64,000 bases of DNA from Bacteroidaceae bacterium. Lineage in GTDB: Bacteria; Bacteroidota; Bacteroidia; Bacteroidales; Bacteroidaceae. The notes beneath the pieces were generated by a model that searched no databases, was not told the origin of the DNA, and saw only the letters and a list, made by a program, of their open reading frames with translations. Of the stretch, positions 34,638 through 43,415 are shown piece after piece. A program made the position numbers and the translations under genes. The stretch covers positions 56,995 through 120,994 of the forward strand of contig JAGAYH010000054.1 of assembly GCA_017940565.1 (NCBI GenBank), read 5' to 3'. How positions within the stretch are numbered: the stretch's first letter is position 1; every line of letters starts with the position of its first letter.

Positions 34638-36092
34638 TTAGCGTGCCAGCCAATGCTCCGGGTTGAGCAGGCTGGTTTCCTTTCGCAACTGGAAGTGAAG
34701 GGTATGTTTCCCACTGGCATCACGGGCAATGGTGCCCAAGGTCTGACGGGTGCTGACTTTCTGACCTTGTGTGACGGTCACGCTTGACAGGTTACAATAT
34801 ACGGATATGTAACTTCCGTGGCGCACGAGCACATTCTTGAGTCCGCCGTATGAGAATACGTAGGTAACTTCGCCATCGAAAATGGCGCGGGCCGATGCAG
34901 CGCCTTGGGTTGTAAGGTTGATTCCCTTGTTGTCAAGCCGTACGCCTTTGACGCCCTTGAGGTCATAGCTGCCAAAACGTGCCGAGATGACGTAAGGCCC
35001 GGTGACAGGCACAGGCAGTCGTCCCTTGTTTGAGGCAAAGTTTTGGCTGAGCTGATAATTCTTGTCGTTTGAACGATAGACGGGCATGGGCTCGGCTTTG
35101 GGGCTGGAAGCGGATACACTCTTGGTCTTGCCTTTTGAGGCAGATTTAGAAATTGAACTTTTGCCTGTTTCATTAGCTTTTGCAGCGGCTGCAGCTAGGG
35201 CTTTAGCTTCGGCTTCGCGGCGCTTGCGCTCTTCTTCTTCGCGCCGGCGGCGCTCTTGCTCAATGGCCAGTTGCACGTAGTGGTCAATGGTCTGATTGAG
35301 TTTTGCCATTTCCTTTTTGTCCTGGTCAATGAGAATCTGTATCTGTTTTTGCTTGTTCTGTAAAGCTGTGACGGCTTTTTGCTGTTCGCCTTTGCGGACC
35401 ACAAGCTGTTCATTCTCGGTACGCTGACGCACAAGCATGGTGTTCTTCTCTGCACGTTGCTTCATCAGCTGTTCTTTAACAGCCTTTACTTGCTCTTCCT
35501 TTTTCTGTATGAGCATGCCTTGCACGTGTTGATACTTGGCATATTCGCGCACATAGCGGTAGCGGCGCAGAGCTTGGGTGAAGTTGTCGGCGGAGAGGAT
35601 GAAAAGCAATTTGTTTTGTGACTTGCGGTTGTTGAAGAGGTAAAGCAACGACCGGCGGTATTTTTGTTTCTTGTCCTTTAGTTGGGCCGAGAGTGTGTCA
35701 AGTCGAGCCGATAGCTGGTTGACATTGTTGGTGAGGGAATCAATCTGAATTTGGATATCTTTGATGTTTCTCTCGTGTGTTTCAATTTGTCCATTGAGCA
35801 GTGTCAGTTCGCTAAGCCCTTTACGCACGTTCTGCATAGTGTTGCGAAGTTGGGTTTCTGACTGACTGATTTTCTTTTTCAGGGCAGCCTGCTTGTTTCG
35901 GAGATTTCGCAGTTCCTTGGTTTCAGGCACAGCAGGAGTTTTCGTTTTAGCCCTAGTGGTCTTAGTTGTAGTCTTGGCCCTATTTGAGCTTTGTGTCTTA
36001 CGTGTGGGGGTAGTTGTCTTGCGCTTGGTCTGTGCCGGAAGCGGACAGGCCAATGCGAAGGCAAGCACTATGAAAACAAATCGTCTGAACAT
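34638..36092 (-). CDS. EnvC-like murein hydrolase activator (degenerate LytM)
   Basis: 484 residues: signal peptide (about 1-20), a Lys/Thr-rich stretch, a long coiled coil (about 60-275), an Ala/Lys/Ser-rich linker, and a C-terminal LytM/M23 domain (about 365-484). The zinc ligands are not conserved: the HxGxD position reads NKGIN and the HLH position reads TLH (KHTLHFQLR). Family knowledge: such degenerate LytM factors (EnvC, NlpD) activate amidases during septum splitting rather than cutting peptidoglycan. It is the last gene of the dut-TPR-DUF4292 operon, 10 bp after DUF4292. Confidence 0.85.
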   Translation of the reverse strand: MFRRFVFIVLAFALACPLPAQTKRKTTTPTRKTQSSNRAKTTTKTTRAKTKTPAVPETKELRNLRNKQAALKKKISQSETQLRNTMQNVRKGLSELTLLNGQIETHERNIKDIQIQIDSLTNNVNQLSARLDTLSAQLKDKKQKYRRSLLYLFNNRKSQNKLLFILSADNFTQALRRYRYVREYAKYQHVQGMLIQKKEEQVKAVKEQLMKQRAEKNTMLVRQRTENEQLVVRKGEQQKAVTALQNKQKQIQILIDQDKKEMAKLNQTIDHYVQLAIEQERRRREEEERKRREAEAKALAAAAAKANETGKSSISKSASKGKTKSVSASSPKAEPMPVYRSNDKNYQLSQNFASNKGRLPVPVTGPYVISARFGSYDLKGVKGVRLDNKGINLTTQGAASARAIFDGEVTYVFSYGGLKNVLVRHGSYISVYCNLSSVTVTQGQKVSTRQTLGTIARDASGKHTLHFQLRKETSLLNPEHWLAR

Positions 36093-36102
36093 CGTTGCAA
36101 GG

Positions 36103-36933
36103 TTATTGATTCATGATATTTTCAAGGAGTTTGTTGGCATCCATTTCCTTGTATTTGGAAGAAACAGAGGTCCGTGTGGTCCAGTCACTGGCATTATTAA
36201 GTGATGAAAGAGTCAAATCAAGTGATAGAGGTTTGCGGCTGTTGAACTTGACATTGAGCGTCGTGGGAAAGGATTTGCCTCCTAGTTTTACGAAATTACC
36301 ATAGATGCATTCCAGGTTATCGGCGTTGGACACATTCTTAGAATGCACCGATGTTCTGGTCAGCTGTGCTGTTTTGGTTTGAGTGAGGAAGGCATAGTCC
36401 AGTTTCGGTGCTGATGTCAGACTGAGCAGCGTGTGGTCTCCACTGGATGCCAGAGTGAATCGGGAAAGAACCTGTGCTATATCCGGTGAGCCGGGAACAA
36501 AGATTTCGTTCCAAAAGATGGCCTGGAGAGCATAGAAATCTAAGTCGGCAGCGCTGAGGAAATCAATTTGAGAATAGCTTACACGGGCATAGCGTTGGTG
36601 AATGCGGTCAATGAAGAGGACATTGTCACGGGTAAACTCGAGACGTCCTACTTCCATGAGGCCCATAAAGGTAAGCGACAGTTGGATGACATCGTTCCGT
36701 TTCATGCGGAGACTACCGCCGAGAGTGACTCCTTGTGTACCCATGCTGGCATGGGCTTTGATTTTTGCTGTTATAGCACCTGCAGTTTGGCTGTTCGAAA
36801 TGACCCGCTGCTTGTAGGCCGACTCGTTAGCAGTAGAGGTTTGTCCGCTTCCTGCTTGTTTTGCTGAATGACATGAAGCAAGCAGCAATGTACCTGCCAG
36901 TAGGAATAATATGTGCTGTATATGCCTTTTCAT
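36103..36933 (-). CDS. DUF4292 lipoprotein
   Basis: 276 residues with a lipoprotein signal (lipobox LLASC, Cys at residue about 21). The body has a LolA/LolB-like antiparallel beta pattern (ITAKIKAHASMGTQGVTLGGSLRMKRNDVIQL) typical of DUF4292. Bacteroidota carry this gene next to a TPR protein and an EnvC-like protein, as here. Inference: an envelope assembly lipoprotein, perhaps lipoprotein trafficking. Function is not established. Confidence 0.85.
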   Translation of the reverse strand: MKRHIQHILFLLAGTLLLASCHSAKQAGSGQTSTANESAYKQRVISNSQTAGAITAKIKAHASMGTQGVTLGGSLRMKRNDVIQLSLTFMGLMEVGRLEFTRDNVLFIDRIHQRYARVSYSQIDFLSAADLDFYALQAIFWNEIFVPGSPDIAQVLSRFTLASSGDHTLLSLTSAPKLDYAFLTQTKTAQLTRTSVHSKNVSNADNLECIYGNFVKLGGKSFPTTLNVKFNSRKPLSLDLTLSSLNNASDWTTRTSVSSKYKEMDANKLLENIMNQ

Positions 36934-36950
36934 GGGTTATGTCCTCCTTA

Positions 36951-38720
36951 TTATTTATCGTAATAACGTTGGTCCTTTATTTTTTTTGTCAATAATTCTG
37001 TTCCTCCACCCAGATTTTCGGCTTTTCGCCAGTAGCGTAAGGCTTCGTTGCGTTTGTCCAAATGGAAATAGATGTCCCCTGCGTGTTCGTAAAGACTGCC
37101 GTCACCAGGTTCATCCTCTACCTTGTTAAGAGCCTTATCAATGTATGTACGGGCTCCTTCATAGTCTTTGTTCAAAAAAAGTATCCATGCATAGGTATCA
37201 ATATACGTGGGATTTTCTGGTTCCATTTCCAGAACTTGATGGCTCATCTTTTGGGCTTCATCCAAACGAAGGCCGTCGAGTGAAAGAAAATAGGCATAAT
37301 TATTCAGTGCGACGGCATTGATTGGATTATACACCAGGGCCGAGTCATAGAGGACATAGGCTTCTTCTTTTTTTCCTACTTCATGTAGTGCATCTGCGAA
37401 GGAAGAGTAGAAATTTGATACAGTTTCCAGTTCCTTGGTGTCCTTAACATACGGGAGCCCCTGTTTAAACAAAGTCAATGCTTCTTCAAAACGTTTCTCT
37501 TGGAAAAGAGCACCGCCGCCGATGTGATAATAAATCAGATTTTTGGGATTATAACGAATGCCTTCCCGACACTGGGTTATGGTTTCTCCGTAATCTTTCC
37601 GGTTCAGTGCATCTTGTACCATCATGAGACGTGCGCTGTTGTCCGACGGGTCAATGTCTATCATTCGTCGCATGGCTGGCATATAGGCCGAGTCGGGGGC
37701 ATGCTTTGATACAAGATAGTGAACATAGAGCTCAGGCATTGAGGCGTCTTCAAGCGGTTGTGTCATTAAACTGTCGAATACATTCACTACGCGTTGTTCT
37801 TCTGTCGCAGAACGAATGTCGTTCACCAGACTTTGCATCATGGATGTGCGTAGCCCCATTTCCTGCTCGTCATTCAATATGACACTGGCTACGGCATCCA
37901 GCATCCGTTCGCGCTGTTTAGTTTCGTTGTAATAGTGGATGAGAAGTACTTGTACAGATGGGCTCTGAGGAAACTTTTCATGCAGCAGCCGTGCTTCTTG
38001 TCCTGCCTGAGCCGTGTCACCCCGTTCCAACAGCGATTCTGCCCGTGCTGCAGCATAGTACTCATTACCTGGGTTCGCTTTTGCCAAATTGTCAGCAATG
38101 GCAATGGCTTCATCGTATCGTCTCAACCGGTTGAGTGTTTTCATACGCATGACCTCCACGTATTCGCTCCCGCCTTCAACTTTCGACCAGGCTTCGAGTA
38201 CTTGTAGCATGTCCTCGTTCTGTCCTAAACGGTCGAAACAGGTTACCAACATACGGTATGCGTTCTCCCGTTTATTTTCGTTGGTTGTCAGTTTTTTCCA
38301 AATCGGTATGGCTGATTCAAACTTCTGGCGGTAGGTCAGGAACTCGGCGTACGTTTCCAAGTAATACGTATTGCCGCCCTTTGTCAGTTTCACAGCCTTT
38401 TCAAACAGCGACTTCACCGTCTCCTCATCCGTCACATCGCCTTGTGAGGTACATACAGCCATGTCAAAGACGGCCTCTGCCGCATCTGGCTTCAGTTGCA
38501 GAGCCTGTTCAAGCAGTTCGTATTGTGCGCCCCGATGCCCGGCTTCACGTTGGCATACCGATTCCAGGTAAAGCGAGTTATAGAGAGCCTCCGGCCTGTT
38601 TGTGTTTTTCCTTTCACGGGAAAAACCCCCCGTTGGCACCGTCAGCAACAGGGCCACTATAGCCCCTGTGAAAAAGGGCCCGACAGTTGGCTTGAGCTGT
38701 CTGTACTTACCCGCTCCCAT
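36951..38720 (-). CDS. TPR-repeat envelope protein
   Basis: 589 residues: an N-terminal hydrophobic segment (about 16-33) followed by tandem tetratricopeptide repeats over nearly the whole chain (for example PDAAEAVFDMAV, PINAVALNNYAYFL and PENPTYIDTYAWILF). Such proteins are scaffolds for protein-protein contacts. It lies between dut and DUF4292 in an operon layout common in Bacteroidales, which points to an envelope role. No enzymatic domain is visible. Confidence 0.88.
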   Translation of the reverse strand: MGAGKYRQLKPTVGPFFTGAIVALLLTVPTGGFSRERKNTNRPEALYNSLYLESVCQREAGHRGAQYELLEQALQLKPDAAEAVFDMAVCTSQGDVTDEETVKSLFEKAVKLTKGGNTYYLETYAEFLTYRQKFESAIPIWKKLTTNENKRENAYRMLVTCFDRLGQNEDMLQVLEAWSKVEGGSEYVEVMRMKTLNRLRRYDEAIAIADNLAKANPGNEYYAAARAESLLERGDTAQAGQEARLLHEKFPQSPSVQVLLIHYYNETKQRERMLDAVASVILNDEQEMGLRTSMMQSLVNDIRSATEEQRVVNVFDSLMTQPLEDASMPELYVHYLVSKHAPDSAYMPAMRRMIDIDPSDNSARLMMVQDALNRKDYGETITQCREGIRYNPKNLIYYHIGGGALFQEKRFEEALTLFKQGLPYVKDTKELETVSNFYSSFADALHEVGKKEEAYVLYDSALVYNPINAVALNNYAYFLSLDGLRLDEAQKMSHQVLEMEPENPTYIDTYAWILFLNKDYEGARTYIDKALNKVEDEPGDGSLYEHAGDIYFHLDKRNEALRYWRKAENLGGGTELLTKKIKDQRYYDK

Positions 38721-38728
38721 ACAACCGT

Positions 38729-39160
38729 TCAGACGCCGGTATGTCCGAAGCCCGCCGCGCCGCGCTGCGTTTCACTCAGCTCGTCCACAGCCTGCCATTC
38801 AGCCTGTTCGTAGCGGGCTATCACCATTTGGGCTATGCGCTCGCCGTCGTTGACAACAAAATCTTCAGTGGACAGATTCACCAGAATCACACCGATTTCT
38901 CCCCTGTAATCGGCATCAATCGTTCCCGGTGAGTTAAGCAAACCAATACCCTTCTTCAGGGCCAGCCCCGAGCGGGGGCGCACTTGAGCCTCACAGCCTT
39001 CGGGCAAGGCCATGTAGAGGCCGGTGGGGATAAGCCGCCGTTCCATCGGGTGCAGCACGACGGGCCCGTCCAGGTTGGCGCGCAAGTCCATACCCGCACT
39101 GCCCCCTGTCGCATACGCCGGAAGGGCGTGGTGGCTACGGTTGATAATTTCAATCTTCAT
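38729..39160 (-). CDS. dut: dUTPase
   Basis: 143 residues from the ATG at 39160 ([18 protein letters not shown]); the eight-residue upstream extension lacks similarity. All five trimeric dUTPase motifs can be seen: [48 protein letters not shown] and [10 protein letters not shown]. It hydrolyses dUTP to dUMP, keeping uracil out of DNA and feeding dTMP synthesis. It leads the operon dut-TPR-DUF4292-EnvC-like. Confidence 0.96.
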   Translation of the reverse strand: MKIEIINRSHHALPAYATGGSAGMDLRANLDGPVVLHPMERRLIPTGLYMALPEGCEAQVRPRSGLALKKGIGLLNSPGTIDADYRGEIGVILVNLSTEDFVVNDGERIAQMVIARYEQAEWQAVDELSETQRGAAGFGHTGV

Positions 39161-39181
39161 CGGTTTAAGTCTTATTTCCTG

Positions 39182-39189
39182 CAAAATTA
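39182..39189 (-). promoter_or_regulatory. -7 box of the dut operon
   Basis: Minus-strand TAATTTTG matches TAnnTTTG 21 bp upstream of the chosen dut start codon and supports that start. Confidence 0.55.
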
Positions 39190-39230
39190 CAAATAAACAT
39201 GCGCATAACAGTAAAAAAAACTACTTTTCG

Positions 39231-40985
39231 TCAATCATACGCACATCTATATTCATATTTTCCGCGCAGTAACCGTGGCCGTTGCCCATCGTAGTCCGGA
39301 TGCAGCAGGTCGAGCTGCGGACGGTAAACGGATGTTTTTATTCCGGCCAGGCCCAGCAGCAGGTGTGGCAGCCGGTCGGTCATGAACGGCCGGTCTCTGG
39401 CTTCGCTGACGGCGCGCACCACATCGGGATGTTTTTCCTTATAAGCATCCGACATCCAAATCCACATGGGGATGACGTACTGCCCGGCCACATCGGCGGG
39501 GCTCATGCTGTTGCTGCGCCCATACGTTTGGCAACGGTCGAAAGCGCGCTCGCCATGGTCGGGCAGGAACAGCACAATGGCCTCTTCCTGTTCAAAACGC
39601 TTCAAAATGGCGTCGGTCACATAGTCGCCGTAGCGTATGGCATTGTCATAGTCGGCCAGAATGTCGCGCTGCCGGGGCGTAAGGTCGGGGCGGCGGTAGT
39701 CGTCGCCTTTGAAGCGGTGCCACCCCTCGGGGACACGGTCGGCAAACTCGATGTGTTGGCCAATCAGGTGGAAAATGGTCAGATTGCGCTTCGTCATCCA
39801 TTGGCGGAGCGAGTCGTAGTCGTTCAAAAGGCCTTCGTCATAAGGATGTGTGGCGGCATTGCGGCGGTCAAACTGTGTGCGGCTCAGCGCAGAGTCCACC
39901 AGCAATCCCGTGTCAAGCAGCGAAGCCGTATTCTTGGGCGGATGGAGTACATATTGGTTGGATATGAACGTCACGTGGTAGCCGGCCAGCCGCATCACGG
40001 CTGTCACCAGCGGCGACGTGGCCCAACTGCCGCTGTCGCCCACACAGTAGAGCGAGAACAGGAGCTCCAAGGCCTCTGTCGTGAAGTTCCATGGCGTCAC
40101 CACATCGTTCAGCACCGTCAGATTCCCCTCGCGACGGCGTTTCTCGGCGCGTGGGCATGTGGGCTTCCCGTAGCCGTAGAGCGATGAATGTCTGCGGTTC
40201 TGGCTCTCCCCGATGATGAGCACAATATTGGGCGACCGGTAACTGCAACTGTCCACACTGGCCCGTCCGGCCCAAGCCGGCAGGGCGTCGAGGGCCCGTC
40301 CGTCGCGCTTCACCTCCAGCAGGCTGTGCCACAGGCGGTGCAGCGGCGAGTAGTAGCCCGTCTTTATAGTCACATCCATGATGTGCCCCGGCAACTCCGT
40401 GTCGCTCTGAGCCAACAGCAGGCGGTGCAGCATATAGTGGCGGTTGGTGCAGCTGGCGGCAAAGCACACGGGCACACACGCGAGCACAGCCGGGGCCCCC
40501 CACCGCCGATACCACCGCTCTGCCCATGCCCACCGCAGCCGTGGCCAGAGAGTCAGCATGGCGTGGGCGCAGCCCAGTGCTATGATGATGCCCACCGGCG
40601 ACCATAGGACCGACGGCACCACATAGGCATGCACGGCCTCTGCGGCCTCGTCGGGTGTAGTGGCCACGATGGCCCGGAGCACGGCCGGCTGCATCGGTGC
40701 TCCTGTGCGTTCGTATAGGAAACTGTCCACCAGACACACCGCATACGTCCCCACTGTCAGGGCACCCCTCATGAAGGAACGCACCTTGCGTGGCAGCAGA
40801 CACAGCAGGGCACATACGATGTAGAGGTCGGCCAACAACTCCACCAGCGCCAGCGGACGGATGCTGTCCCAGGGCTCCAGTACGATGCATGTTGCCATCG
40901 TCAAACCCATGAACACGAAGAAGCGGGCGTTCTCCAACAATGGGCGGAGCGCCAACGACCACAGACGAAGCCAAACCTTCTTCAT
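39231..40985 (-). CDS. EptA/sulfatase-family phosphoethanolamine transferase-like protein
   Basis: 584 residues from the ATG at 40985; the promoter box lies inside the longer alternative frame. The N-terminal half has about five transmembrane helices. The periplasmic alkaline-phosphatase-fold domain starts near NIVLIIGESQNRRHSSLYGY, has a likely nucleophile Thr in PWNFTTEAL and metal ligands in LFLPDHGER. Family knowledge: EptA-like enzymes move phosphoethanolamine from phosphatidylethanolamine to lipid A or other envelope glycans, altering surface charge and polymyxin susceptibility. pssA and psd, which make the donor lipid, are in the same window but about 20 kb away. Confidence 0.87.
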   Translation of the reverse strand: MKKVWLRLWSLALRPLLENARFFVFMGLTMATCIVLEPWDSIRPLALVELLADLYIVCALLCLLPRKVRSFMRGALTVGTYAVCLVDSFLYERTGAPMQPAVLRAIVATTPDEAAEAVHAYVVPSVLWSPVGIIIALGCAHAMLTLWPRLRWAWAERWYRRWGAPAVLACVPVCFAASCTNRHYMLHRLLLAQSDTELPGHIMDVTIKTGYYSPLHRLWHSLLEVKRDGRALDALPAWAGRASVDSCSYRSPNIVLIIGESQNRRHSSLYGYGKPTCPRAEKRRREGNLTVLNDVVTPWNFTTEALELLFSLYCVGDSGSWATSPLVTAVMRLAGYHVTFISNQYVLHPPKNTASLLDTGLLVDSALSRTQFDRRNAATHPYDEGLLNDYDSLRQWMTKRNLTIFHLIGQHIEFADRVPEGWHRFKGDDYRRPDLTPRQRDILADYDNAIRYGDYVTDAILKRFEQEEAIVLFLPDHGERAFDRCQTYGRSNSMSPADVAGQYVIPMWIWMSDAYKEKHPDVVRAVSEARDRPFMTDRLPHLLLGLAGIKTSVYRPQLDLLHPDYDGQRPRLLRGKYEYRCAYD

Positions 40986-41009
40986 TGTGTGTGCACTTGT
41001 TTTATGGTA

Positions 41010-41017
41010 CAAAATTA
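41010..41017 (-). promoter_or_regulatory. -7 box of the EptA-like gene
   Basis: Minus-strand TAATTTTG matches TAnnTTTG 24 bp upstream of the ATG at 40985. Confidence 0.5.
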
Positions 41018-41103
41018 GCAAAAAGACCTTTCAAACACCCCTTTGAGAATCCCCATTTTTGCTTTCACTGTCTTTACCGATAAAAAATGGCGTCAGGAGA
41101 AAT

Positions 41104-41138
41104 GAAAACGGATTTAGTTGCGATGAAAACGGATTTGG
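41104..41138. repeat. 21-bp periodic repeat, array A9 (two forward units)
   Basis: GAAAACGGATTTAGT and GAAAACGGATTTGG, with centres at 41111 and 41132, in the spacer between the M20 gene end and the EptA-like gene start. Confidence 0.85.
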
Positions 41139-41171
41139 AAAGTTCCGGTCACGCTTTTGGGGTTGTCGGTG

Positions 41172-42215
41172 TCAGAGGGAGAGGTCGGTGTCGAGCAACT
41201 TGACGTAGAGATTTACGGCTTCGCTGATTTCGCTGAGCCGGATATATTCGTCGGCGGCATGGGAGCGTGCGGAGTCGCCGGGCCCCAGTTTGAGCGACGG
41301 GAAGGGCATGAGCGCCTGGTCGCTGAGCGTGGGTGAGCCGTAGGGCTGTTTGCCCATGGCGAGCAACCGCCTGACAAGGGGATGGCCGGGGTCGATGCGG
41401 CTGGAGCGCAGCCGTGTGGAGCGGGCCTTGACATCGCCTGTGACATGCGTTTTTATAATGTCCAATACCTCCTCGTTGGTATAGAGTTCGTTTACCCGGA
41501 CGTCGACGGTGAATGTGCATCGGTCGGGCACTTGGTTGTGGGTAGTACCGGCCTGGATGACGGTGACGCTCATCTTAACGGGACCCAGAAGGGGTGACAC
41601 CTTGGGAAACCGAAAGGTGCGGAACCAATCTATTACGGGCAGGGCGCGGTATATGGCATTGTCGCCTTCGTCGCGTGCGGCATGGCCTGAACGCCCCGTG
41701 GCGGTGCAGTCGAGCACCATAAGTCCGCGCTCCGCTATGGCGGGCTGCAAACCGGTTGGTTCGCCCACGATGGCCACGCTGACGGGGGGCAGATGCGGCA
41801 GCAGGCTTTCAATGCCGCCCGGGCCCGAGACCTCCTCTTCGGCGGTGGCGGCATAGACGAGGTTGTAGGGCCGGGGTCGCGGGGCAAGTCTTCTGAAGGC
41901 TTCGAGTAGGCTTACCAATCCTCCGCCGCAGTCGTTGGCACCCAGACCGTAGAGACTGTCACCCTCGAGAGTGGGTTGGAAAGGGTCGTGCTGCCAGCCC
42001 GTGGCGGGCCGCACGGTGTCGAGATGGGCGTTGAGCAGCACGGTGGGGCGGTCTTCACGATAATGGGGAGCGATGCACCACACGTTGTTGCCTAAACGAC
42101 GGGGGGCAAGCCCCTGCGCCTGCATGAATTGCCAGACGATGTCGGCTGCGGCCCGTTCCTCACGACTGAAGGAGGGGGTGGCAATGAGTTTTCTGAGTAG
42201 TTCGATAACTTCCAT
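41172..42215 (-). CDS. argE: M20-family deacylase, probable acetyl/succinyl-ornithine deacetylase
   Basis: 347 residues. M20 metallopeptidase: LLNAHLDTVRP (first metal His/Asp), GLGANDCGGGLVSLLEAF (bridging Asp), AATAEEEVSGPGGIES (catalytic and metal Glu), VGEPTGLQPAIAERG, and the C-terminal LGPGDSARSHAADEYI with the last metal His. The closest match by memory is the ArgE/DapE group; Bacteroidota use N-succinylornithine in arginine synthesis, so that substrate is plausible. No arg genes are adjacent. A separate -7 box precedes it. Confidence 0.75.
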   Translation of the reverse strand: MEVIELLRKLIATPSFSREERAAADIVWQFMQAQGLAPRRLGNNVWCIAPHYREDRPTVLLNAHLDTVRPATGWQHDPFQPTLEGDSLYGLGANDCGGGLVSLLEAFRRLAPRPRPYNLVYAATAEEEVSGPGGIESLLPHLPPVSVAIVGEPTGLQPAIAERGLMVLDCTATGRSGHAARDEGDNAIYRALPVIDWFRTFRFPKVSPLLGPVKMSVTVIQAGTTHNQVPDRCTFTVDVRVNELYTNEEVLDIIKTHVTGDVKARSTRLRSSRIDPGHPLVRRLLAMGKQPYGSPTLSDQALMPFPSLKLGPGDSARSHAADEYIRLSEISEAVNLYVKLLDTDLSL

Positions 42216-42222
42216 ATGCGGG

Positions 42223-42230
42223 CAAAGTTA
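42223..42230 (-). promoter_or_regulatory. -7 box of the M20 deacylase gene
   Basis: Minus-strand TAACTTTG matches TAnnTTTG only 7 bp upstream of the start codon, so the transcript may be nearly leaderless. Confidence 0.4.
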
Positions 42231-42245
42231 CGAAAAAGTATGACT

Positions 42246-43415
42246 TTATTTTTCTTTTTTGCAGAATATTATGATGTGCTTGCCGTCGGCCCGGGTTGTG
42301 GCGAAAATATAGGTGTCGCCACCTTCGCTTAGCCGGAGCCTCTGCCGCAGGGCGTCGGCGCCGAGGGGGAAATGGCGCACGCTGATGTTGGCACGGCAAA
42401 GTCCATGCAGCGCTTTACCGAGCTGCCGACGGTTGAGGTCGGATATGTTTTCAATCAGGAAACGGCGGCCGGGGAAGTTGACGGCCCGAGCGGAGACAAA
42501 GAGGTGACTGTCGGGGGCGATGGGTTGTGCGCCGTAGCGCCGGGCCAGGGGAGCGAAGCATCCGGCTTTCATCAGACTGGCGTTGGGCTCATAGAGGTAT
42601 TGGCCGGCGGCGGCAGGGGCGTAGCCGGATGTCCTGTGTTGAAGGTCTTCTTGAGTGAAACTCTCGGTGGTGCCATCGTTGGCGCAGACCAGTTGCAGAG
42701 GACTGGCATCGGTCTCCAGCAGCAGCAACAGCTCTTTACACTCGTTGTTTACCGAAACGATGTGTACCTGGCTGACCTGGTGCGGCCCGATGTCTTTGAC
42801 GGCCTTGCGCCAGTCAAGCATGGGAGAGAGTTTCAGCATGACGCGCGGCGCTTTTTCGAGAAGCGTTTCTTTCAGTGCCAACAGGTTGGGCGTGCAGTCG
42901 GCGATGCTGTAAGTACGTGCTCCATGAATGTCGCGCCTTGCCGGGTCTATTAGGATGAGGTCTGCCGGCGGCATGGTTTGCAGATAGCGGGTACTGTCGG
43001 CACATATGGTTTTTATGCGCTGCAGCCGGAGAGTCTTGAAGTTTTTCGAGGCAATGTTGCAAAGGTCTTCTTGCTGTTCTACATAGACGGAGTCGATGAA
43101 CCCTGGTGCTATGGCGGCGAAGTCAACTCCGAATCCACCGGTAAGGTCCACAAAGCGGTGCCCTACACCGGCGAGCCGCGCCTTGTATTGTGCTGTTTGT
43201 TCACTCGAACATTGCTCTAAGGCCAGATGCGGCGGCCATACGATGCCGGGTGTCCGGGCCCATGTGGGCAGTTTGGTTCTGGCCCGTTGGAAACCGTCTA
43301 TCTGGGTTAGGGCTAAGGGTACGTCAACGTCAGGGTCTTTGCTCCCCTTCAGAGCCAGCAGGTGCACGTCGTCGTTGGCGTGGATTTCGATGAATCGGCG
43401 GGTAGCTTCGTTCAT
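42246..43415 (-). CDS. SAM-dependent methyltransferase with THUMP-like C-terminal domain
   Basis: 389 residues. An N-terminal helical part, then a Rossmann methyltransferase domain with motif I VDLTGGFGVDFAAIA (about residue 90), VYVEQQEDLC and the motif IV-like LILIDPARR. The last 80 residues form the small THUMP-like domain of this Bacteroidota family (GCFAPLARRYGAQPIAPDSH to the end). Probable RNA substrate; no specific nucleotide can be named. The start overlaps the hflX stop by 4 bp, indicating translational coupling. Confidence 0.82.
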   Translation of the reverse strand: MNEATRRFIEIHANDDVHLLALKGSKDPDVDVPLALTQIDGFQRARTKLPTWARTPGIVWPPHLALEQCSSEQTAQYKARLAGVGHRFVDLTGGFGVDFAAIAPGFIDSVYVEQQEDLCNIASKNFKTLRLQRIKTICADSTRYLQTMPPADLILIDPARRDIHGARTYSIADCTPNLLALKETLLEKAPRVMLKLSPMLDWRKAVKDIGPHQVSQVHIVSVNNECKELLLLLETDASPLQLVCANDGTTESFTQEDLQHRTSGYAPAAAGQYLYEPNASLMKAGCFAPLARRYGAQPIAPDSHLFVSARAVNFPGRRFLIENISDLNRRQLGKALHGLCRANISVRHFPLGADALRQRLRLSEGGDTYIFATTRADGKHIIIFCKKEK

